Source: Macrolepiota albuminosa
Lineage: Eukaryota > Basidiomycota > Agaricomycetes > Agaricales > Agaricaceae
Assembly: GCA_027475525.1 (NCBI GenBank)
Contig: JAMWFC010000058.1
Coordinates: forward strand, 558,001-622,000
Direction of reading: 5' to 3'
Length of the DNA stretch: 64,000 bases
Positions within the stretch are counted from its first letter, which is position 1. Each line of letters begins with the position of its first letter. Below are positions 59,163-64,000 of the stretch, in pieces. The position numbers were made by a program, and so were the translations under genes. The notes below the pieces were generated by a model. That model saw only the letters and a program-made list of their open reading frames with translations. It did no database searches and had not been told where the DNA came from.

Positions 59163-62100
59163 TTGGCGACGATCACGGAGATGTAGCGCTAACGCTGGAA
59201 TTTGACCATTCAACTGGTCTTGTAACTGTTATGTCAACTGCTTTTCTTGACGAAGATGTTTTAACTACTTTACCTACTACCGACGCAGAGCCTTCCCAGA
59301 AAAATCAAAACATTACCGACTCTTCTCTTGCCTACTTATACCTTACCGCCTCCGAATCGTTTCAAAATATTGCGTCTACCGATACGTATCTCACTACCCT
59401 TCCCGGAGCCTCGTCTCCTGCCGTTCTTGGACTTGCCGCTCCTCAGGCTACAGTTCCCCTTTCCACATCTGTGTATAACCAAGCTAACGCTCCCAAAAGG
59501 AAAGGGGTTCAAGTTAAAAAGAAATATAAGCCAGTTGCGCTTAAAACAAAACCCATCGCTACGCACTCTCCCGAGACGTTTAGAATCGAGCGCCAAATTA
59601 TTGGCGACCCTCTTGCCGACATACCGACCTTATCACCGAATCCGCGACCCTTTCAGCCCACCGGACGTTTTACCGCGGAGCGCCAGCAGCAGTTCGCCAA
59701 GGAGCACGACCACCGAATCCGCGACCCTTTCAGCCCACCGGACGTTTTACCGCGGAGCGCCAGCAGCAGTTCGCCAAGGAGCACGACACAGGATTTTTGA
59801 CCAAAGATGAGTTAAATGTCCTTACCGATCTCGTCGCTAAGCAAGACAAAGCCTTTGCTTGGGAGGACTCAGAACGCGGCAGCCTACGTACGGACTTCTT
59901 CCCGCCTGTCGTCATCCCGACCATTCCTCACGTACCGTGGACTGAGCACAACCGACCGCTACCGCCTGGAATTGAAGCCGAGGTCTGCCAGATTATTAGG
60001 ACCAAGATACAGGCTGGCGTCTACGAGCCCTCAAATAGTTCTTACCGCTCCCGTTGGTTTTGCGTCCTCAAAAAGAACGGCAATCTACGCATAGTTCACA
60101 GTCTTGAGCCGCTGAATAGAGTTACCATACGACACTCTGGCGTACCGCCTTTCCCTGATCACGTTGCCGAGTCCTTTGCCGGGCGTATTTGTGGCGCCAC
60201 CCTTGATCTTTACGTTGGCTATGATGAACGCTTAATCCACCCTTCTTCCCGTGACCTCACTACGTTTCAAACTCCGTTTGGCGCCTTGCGCCTAGTCACC
60301 TTACCGATGGGCTGGACAAACTCTGTCCCCATATTTCATGACGACATCACATTCATCCTCCAACCCGAGATACCGCATAACGTCTTAAGCTTCATTGATG
60401 ACGTTGGCGTCAAAGGTCCCAAAGACTGGCGACTCGTAAACGGCTTACCGGCGACCCATCCCGAGAACCACAACATTCGCTTAGCGCTATGGGAGTTTTT
60501 CCAGCTGCTCAATCGAGTTCTCCAACGTATGAAGTATAGCGGTGGTACGTTTAGCGGTCACAAACTCCTCCTTTGCGCGCCAAGGTTCAAAATACTTGGT
60601 CACATCTGCACTCCCGACGGTCGCGTTCCCGACGAGTCTCGCTTAGCACTCTTGGAGCGCTGGGGTCCTTGCCGCGACTTATCTGAAGTTCGCGCCTTTC
60701 TTGGTACTGTTGGCGTTCTTAGAATATTCGTTAAGAACTTTGCCCATCGCGCACATGCCCTTAACCGACTCACCCGCGCTAACGAGCCCTTCGAATTTGG
60801 GCCAGGCCAGGTCACTGCCCAACGCGACTTAGTAAAAGCTCTGCAGGACGCCAAGCCCCTAGTCCCCATCGATTATACCTCTGCCGATCCTGTCGTCTTG
60901 GCGGTGGATACCTCGTACATTGCCGTTGGCTACTTCTTGTGCCAGTGCCTTAGCGACAACAGAAAACAGCGACGCTACAACCGCTTTGGGTCTATTACGC
61001 TAAACGACCGGGAGTCTCGCTACAGTCAGCCTAAGCTAGAGCTCTATGGATTGTTCAAAGCCTTCCGAGCGCTAAAGATGTATCTGATTGGCGTGCGGAA
61101 CCTGATTGTCGAAGTCGACGCTAGGTACATCAAAGGCATGCTGCAGAATCCCGATATCCAGCCATCCGCTAGCATGAATCGGTGGGTAGTCGCCATCCTC
61201 ATGTTCCACTTTGAGTTGGTACACGTCAAGAGCTCTTTCCATCCGCTAGCATGAATCGGTGGGTAGTCGCCATCCTCATGTTCCACTTTGAGTTGGTACA
61301 CGTCAAGAGCTCTTTCCACGGACCAGATGGACTTTCTAGGCGACCACGGCAGCCTGGCGACCCGGCAGTGGACCCACAGGCTGATAGCGATTTCGAGGAC
61401 TGGATCGACCGACTACATGGTTTCGTGCACCTCATACAACAACCGATTCCCCTACTACGACGGCAACAGCCTACCAGCATATTTTTACATCCCATCGTCC
61501 CTTACCGCCCTGAGATCTTTAGCGCACCCCTCACATTCTACACGGCAAGCATCCTTGGACAAGACTTGCCTCCCGTAAAAGTCGTACAGGAACCCCAGTC
61601 GCTAAGAGAAGACAGCAAAAACCTGACCTACGATGCCGTTCCCCGATCCGCCAAGGCAAAAGCAGAGGACAGTCGCTTGCTAATAGTTGAACAATGGCTA
61701 CAAGACCTTAAGCGACCCCCAGACCTTACCGACGAACAATACGCTACCTTTATCCGCTATGCTACCCACTTCTTCTTTACCGACAACCGACTTTGGCGAC
61801 GAAATCGAGATGGCGCCCACAAGCTGATCATCAAGCCAGAAGGTCGCTTACGAGTCTTGCGCGCTATGCATGACGAGCTAGGACATAGAGGTCTGTACGC
61901 TACCCGAGCTTCTCTGCTAGAACGCTTTTGGTGGCCACACGCTAGTGCCGACATCGCCTGGTACATTAGGACTTGCCACCTTTGCCAAATTCAACAGACA
62001 CGCCAAGTACTCATACCGCCAACCGTTGCAACGCCAGCTCCCCTCTTCAGCAAAATCTACGTCGACACCATGCATATGCCTAAATCTGGTCGCAACAAGT

Positions 62101-63038
62101 ACATCATTCAAGGTCGTTGCTCGCTAATCCACTGGCCTGAATTTCGAATGCTTCAGAGAGAAAATACCGACGCGGTCGCCAAGTGGCTATTTGAGGACGT
62201 CATTTGCCGTTGGGGAGCGCTAAGAGAAATCGTCACGGATAATGGTGCGCCAATTATCAAAGCGCTAACATACCTCGCCAAGAAATACAACATTCACCAC
62301 ATTCGAGTATCTGGCTACAACAAGCGCGCCAATGGCCTGGTAGAGAGACCACACTTTGACGTTCGGCAAGCACTCTTCAAGGCTGTCGAAGGCGACGAGT
62401 CTCGTTGGAGTGAAGCGACCTATTCAGTGTTCTGGTCGGAAAGAGTTACTATTCGTAAGCGCATGGGTTGTTCTCCCTACTACGCGGCTACTGGCACCCA
62501 TCCGTTACTCCCTGCCGACATTATAGAAGCAACTTATCTTCAGCCAGCACCCAACAGCATCTTAGCGACTACCGACCTTATCGCCAGACGAGCTATTGAC
62601 CTCCAACGAAGGAAAGAAGATTTGGAGCGACTTCACGAGGTAGTCTTTAGCGCCCGTCGCCAAGCAGCCCTGCGATTCGAAACCGAGCATAGCGCCACTA
62701 TCAAAGATTACAACTTCCCGAGAGGAGCGCTAGTGCTCATGCGCAACTCCAAAATCGAAACATCATACAACAAGAAAATGCGCCCTCGCTATCTAGGACC
62801 TTTGGTAGTTATCTCTCGTAACCGTGGAGGCGCTTACGTGCTCTGTGAATTAGATGGTTCAGTACTACATCGACCTGTTGCCGCTTTTCGCCTACTACCG
62901 TATCTCGCCAGGGAACGAATCGATTTGCCGCTTGAGGCGCTAGATATTGACACCGCCAAGCTTAGGGAACTTGAAGAAACCGAACTATTGGACGATGATG
63001 ACTTGCCGACCCTAGTTGAAGAAGAAGAACCAGATTAG
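59090..63038 (+). CDS. Gypsy Pol (RT, RNase H, integrase), broken twice by 77-bp duplications
   Basis: Three collinear open pieces, 59090-about 59790, 59797-61254 and 61251-63038, lie in successive frames. Each switch falls in a 77-bp duplication, and subtracting one copy puts all pieces in the same frame. RT: SRWFCVLKKNGNLRIVHSL, FQTPFGALRLVTLPMGW, active site SFIDDVGV. RNase H: PVVLAVDTSYIAVGYFL. Integrase: HHCC zinc finger (HDELGHRGLYATR ... CHLCQ), catalytic Asp in YVDTMHM, Asp in IVTDNGAP and Glu in GLVERPHFD. After the integrase comes a GPLVVISRNRGGAYVLCEL segment; no clear chromodomain. Expressed presumably by -1 frameshifting from gag. This is annotation of what is present; I do not assemble a joined protein. 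Confidence 0.9.
59634..59787. repeat. Perfect 77-bp tandem duplication no. 7 (breaks pol frame)
   Basis: Copies 59634-59710 and 59711-59787, with mismatches on both outer sides. They shift the frame near the start of the RT region. Confidence 0.93.
61162..61315. repeat. Perfect 77-bp tandem duplication no. 8 (breaks pol frame)
   Basis: Copies 61162-61238 and 61239-61315, with 3 nt of ambiguity at the join. They lie between RNase H and integrase and shift the frame; deleting one copy restores it. Confidence 0.93.
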
Positions 63039-63469
63039 AAAAGACTATATATTGATAAGCTCCTTTTTCTATTACTTACTTTACTTATCTTTCTTGCCGG
63101 TACTTACTATACTATATTCAACAGACAATTTCTTACATAGTCAAGCCGCAGCGCTAGCGTGTCGCCAACGCTTGGCGCCTTGCGCAACTCTCGCCAAGGG
63201 TTTTTCGCTATGATGATCTACTGAGCGTTTCCCTTTTTCCTCAAAATTTGTCTAAGTCCCTCACCTACTACTCTTCTTGCTAAAACCTACTTTAGAATAC
63301 TTACCGCTTGATTTCTCTTTGCCTTACCTTCCTTGCTCTCTGCTGTGCGCTAACTCAGATTATAAGACTTATCAGTCCGCTCGGCAAGGAGGCGGCAAAA
63401 ACATTTATAGAACGAGACGGCAAAGAAAATACATATTTACATAAACGGCCTATCTACCCTAAGGTCCGT
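63039..63469. other. Gypsy 3' untranslated region
   Basis: Noncoding DNA downstream of pol, T-rich at 63060-63130. It leads into the antisense ORF. No LTR sequence reached. Confidence 0.6.
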
Positions 63470-64000
63470 TTACTCGCTTTCGTCATCCATCGGCAAGGAA
63501 TCGTCAGACACCGGCAACGAGGAATCGCGAAGAGGCAAGAGATCGCCCGGCAAGATGTTGTTGGCAGCTTGCCAATCCATAGCGGCTTGGCAATCCGCTT
63601 GGTAATCTCGCAAGACGTGGAGGCTGCGACCCAAGTTGGAGTAGCGCAAGCGAAGCGCCATGAGCTGTCCCCGCACCCGTTCCCGTTCCCGTTCCATCGA
63701 CGTCGCCATCGTTGCCGCCCTCCTCGAATACCGCTCCAGCATCTCGCGAGGATTTAGCGCTATCACCGGATAAACGAGGTCCTGACCTAGCCACTGAAAG
63801 GCGTCGCCAGTCACTGTCGGCTGCGGCTGGGGGGTCCAGGCGGGGTTGACTCTGGCGACCACTGGGCGCCTCGGCTCCAGCCCTGCGACGTCCTCAGGAT
63901 CTGACACCTCCCAAGGGGCGACGTTGCCGTAAGGCGGCAGCCATCGCCACTCAGGTTCCTCCCTGGCGACTCCTTCCGCTCCCTCTCCCTCTCCCGCTAC
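63470..64000 (-). CDS. Antisense ORF in the 3' region of the Gypsy element (5' end outside window)
   Basis: Open on the minus strand from the window edge (64000) to the stop at 63470, at least 176 codons with no break. Visible segments are EWRWLPPYGNVAPWE, VVARVNPAWTPQPQ, WLGQDLVYPVIALNPREML, and a charged helical stretch with MERERERVRGQLMALRLRY, followed by an acidic end (DSLPMDDESE). Composition differs from a random frame: balanced charges and heptad-like spacing in the middle. Antisense ORFs between pol and the 3' LTR are known from some plant Gypsy elements. No homology recognised, so the function is open; a chance frame cannot be excluded. Confidence 0.5.
   Translation of the reverse strand, partial: VAGEGEGAEGVAREEPEWRWLPPYGNVAPWEVSDPEDVAGLEPRRPVVARVNPAWTPQPQPTVTGDAFQWLGQDLVYPVIALNPREMLERYSRRAATMATSMERERERVRGQLMALRLRYSNLGRSLHVLRDYQADCQAAMDWQAANNILPGDLLPLRDSSLPVSDDSLPMDDESE

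Larger units (their letters stand above)
55516..64000 (+). mobile_element. Ty3/Gypsy LTR retrotransposon inserted in the Ngaro-like gag (3' end outside window)
   Basis: Layout: 5' LTR 55516-56469, leader with probable primer-binding site, gag-protease, pol (RT, RNase H, integrase in Gypsy order), a long 3' region with an antisense ORF, then the window ends. The insertion site is flanked at left by AACGG at 55511-55515; the matching target duplication would be beyond the window. Coding parts appear intact apart from two 77-bp artefacts. A solo LTR of the family lies at 2680-3641. Confidence 0.93.

Noticed and set aside
63308..63757. Plus-strand ORF in the Gypsy 3' region
   Set aside because: It overlaps the better antisense ORF and has an Arg/His/Pro-biased shadow composition.

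Overview
The window is nuclear DNA of a filamentous basidiomycete, most likely an agaricomycete mushroom. The evidence is: genes packed on both strands; many introns of about 45-65 nt with GT-AG and a few GC-AG borders; an intron-rich 460-aa translation elongation factor 1-alpha gene; a class II tRNA gene with a short intron; and basidiomycete-type retroelements (a Ty3/Gypsy element and a tyrosine-recombinase retroelement). The species cannot be named from the sequence alone.

Layout. 1-2630 holds two convergent genes of unknown function. 2680-3641 is a solo LTR of the same Gypsy family found at the right edge. 3642-6336 is AT-rich repeat land: a hairpin, an element-like pair of long inverted repeats around an ORF, and a small inverted repeat. 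7096-50644 is the gene-rich core. In order it holds: PL8 polysaccharide lyase, ribosomal protein uS3, 3-ketoacyl-CoA thiolase, mitochondrial bL32m, complex I NDUFA5, tRNA-Ser(TGA), LSM1, an SPP1/CFP1-like PHD protein, STM1/SERBP1-like, a histidine phosphatase, MEMO1, ribosomal eL32, a PAS-kinase-type kinase, TEF1, a single-pass S/T-rich membrane protein, a dienelactone hydrolase, a GNAT acetyltransferase, ELP5, an S/P-rich unknown, aspartate aminotransferase, AspRS, a small membrane protein, the eisosome protein PIL1/LSP1, eIF4E, an MTM1-type mitochondrial carrier and the PX-SNARE VAM7. 50656-64000 is nested retroelements: a minus-strand DIRS-order (Ngaro-like) element whose gag is interrupted by a plus-strand Ty3/Gypsy element that runs off the window.

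The core is mostly housekeeping: translation (uS3, eL32, bL32m, TEF1, AspRS, eIF4E, STM1, tRNA-Ser), mRNA decay (LSM1), wobble-uridine tRNA modification (ELP5), respiration and metabolism (NDUFA5, aspartate aminotransferase, thiolase, MTM1), membrane organisation (PIL1, VAM7) and chromatin (SPP1-like). There is no operon-like or metabolic cluster; adjacency seems to reflect compactness and shared divergent promoters (eIF4E/MTM1, aspartate aminotransferase/AspRS).

The most important caution is technical. Eight perfect tandem duplications, each exactly 77 bp, lie at unrelated sites (578, 1453, 42415, 43319, 44160, 46418, 59634, 61162). Three of them break coding frames (AspRS once, Gypsy pol twice), and in each case deleting one copy restores the frame. 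This is best explained as unmerged k=77 overlaps between assembly contigs, not biology. Allowing for that, AspRS and the Gypsy pol look intact. The less expected signals are the split-repeat terminus of the Ngaro-like element 11 nt upstream of VAM7, an antisense ORF in the 3' region of the Gypsy element, a fully RNA-pairable 25-bp hairpin, and a gene with three very small exons.
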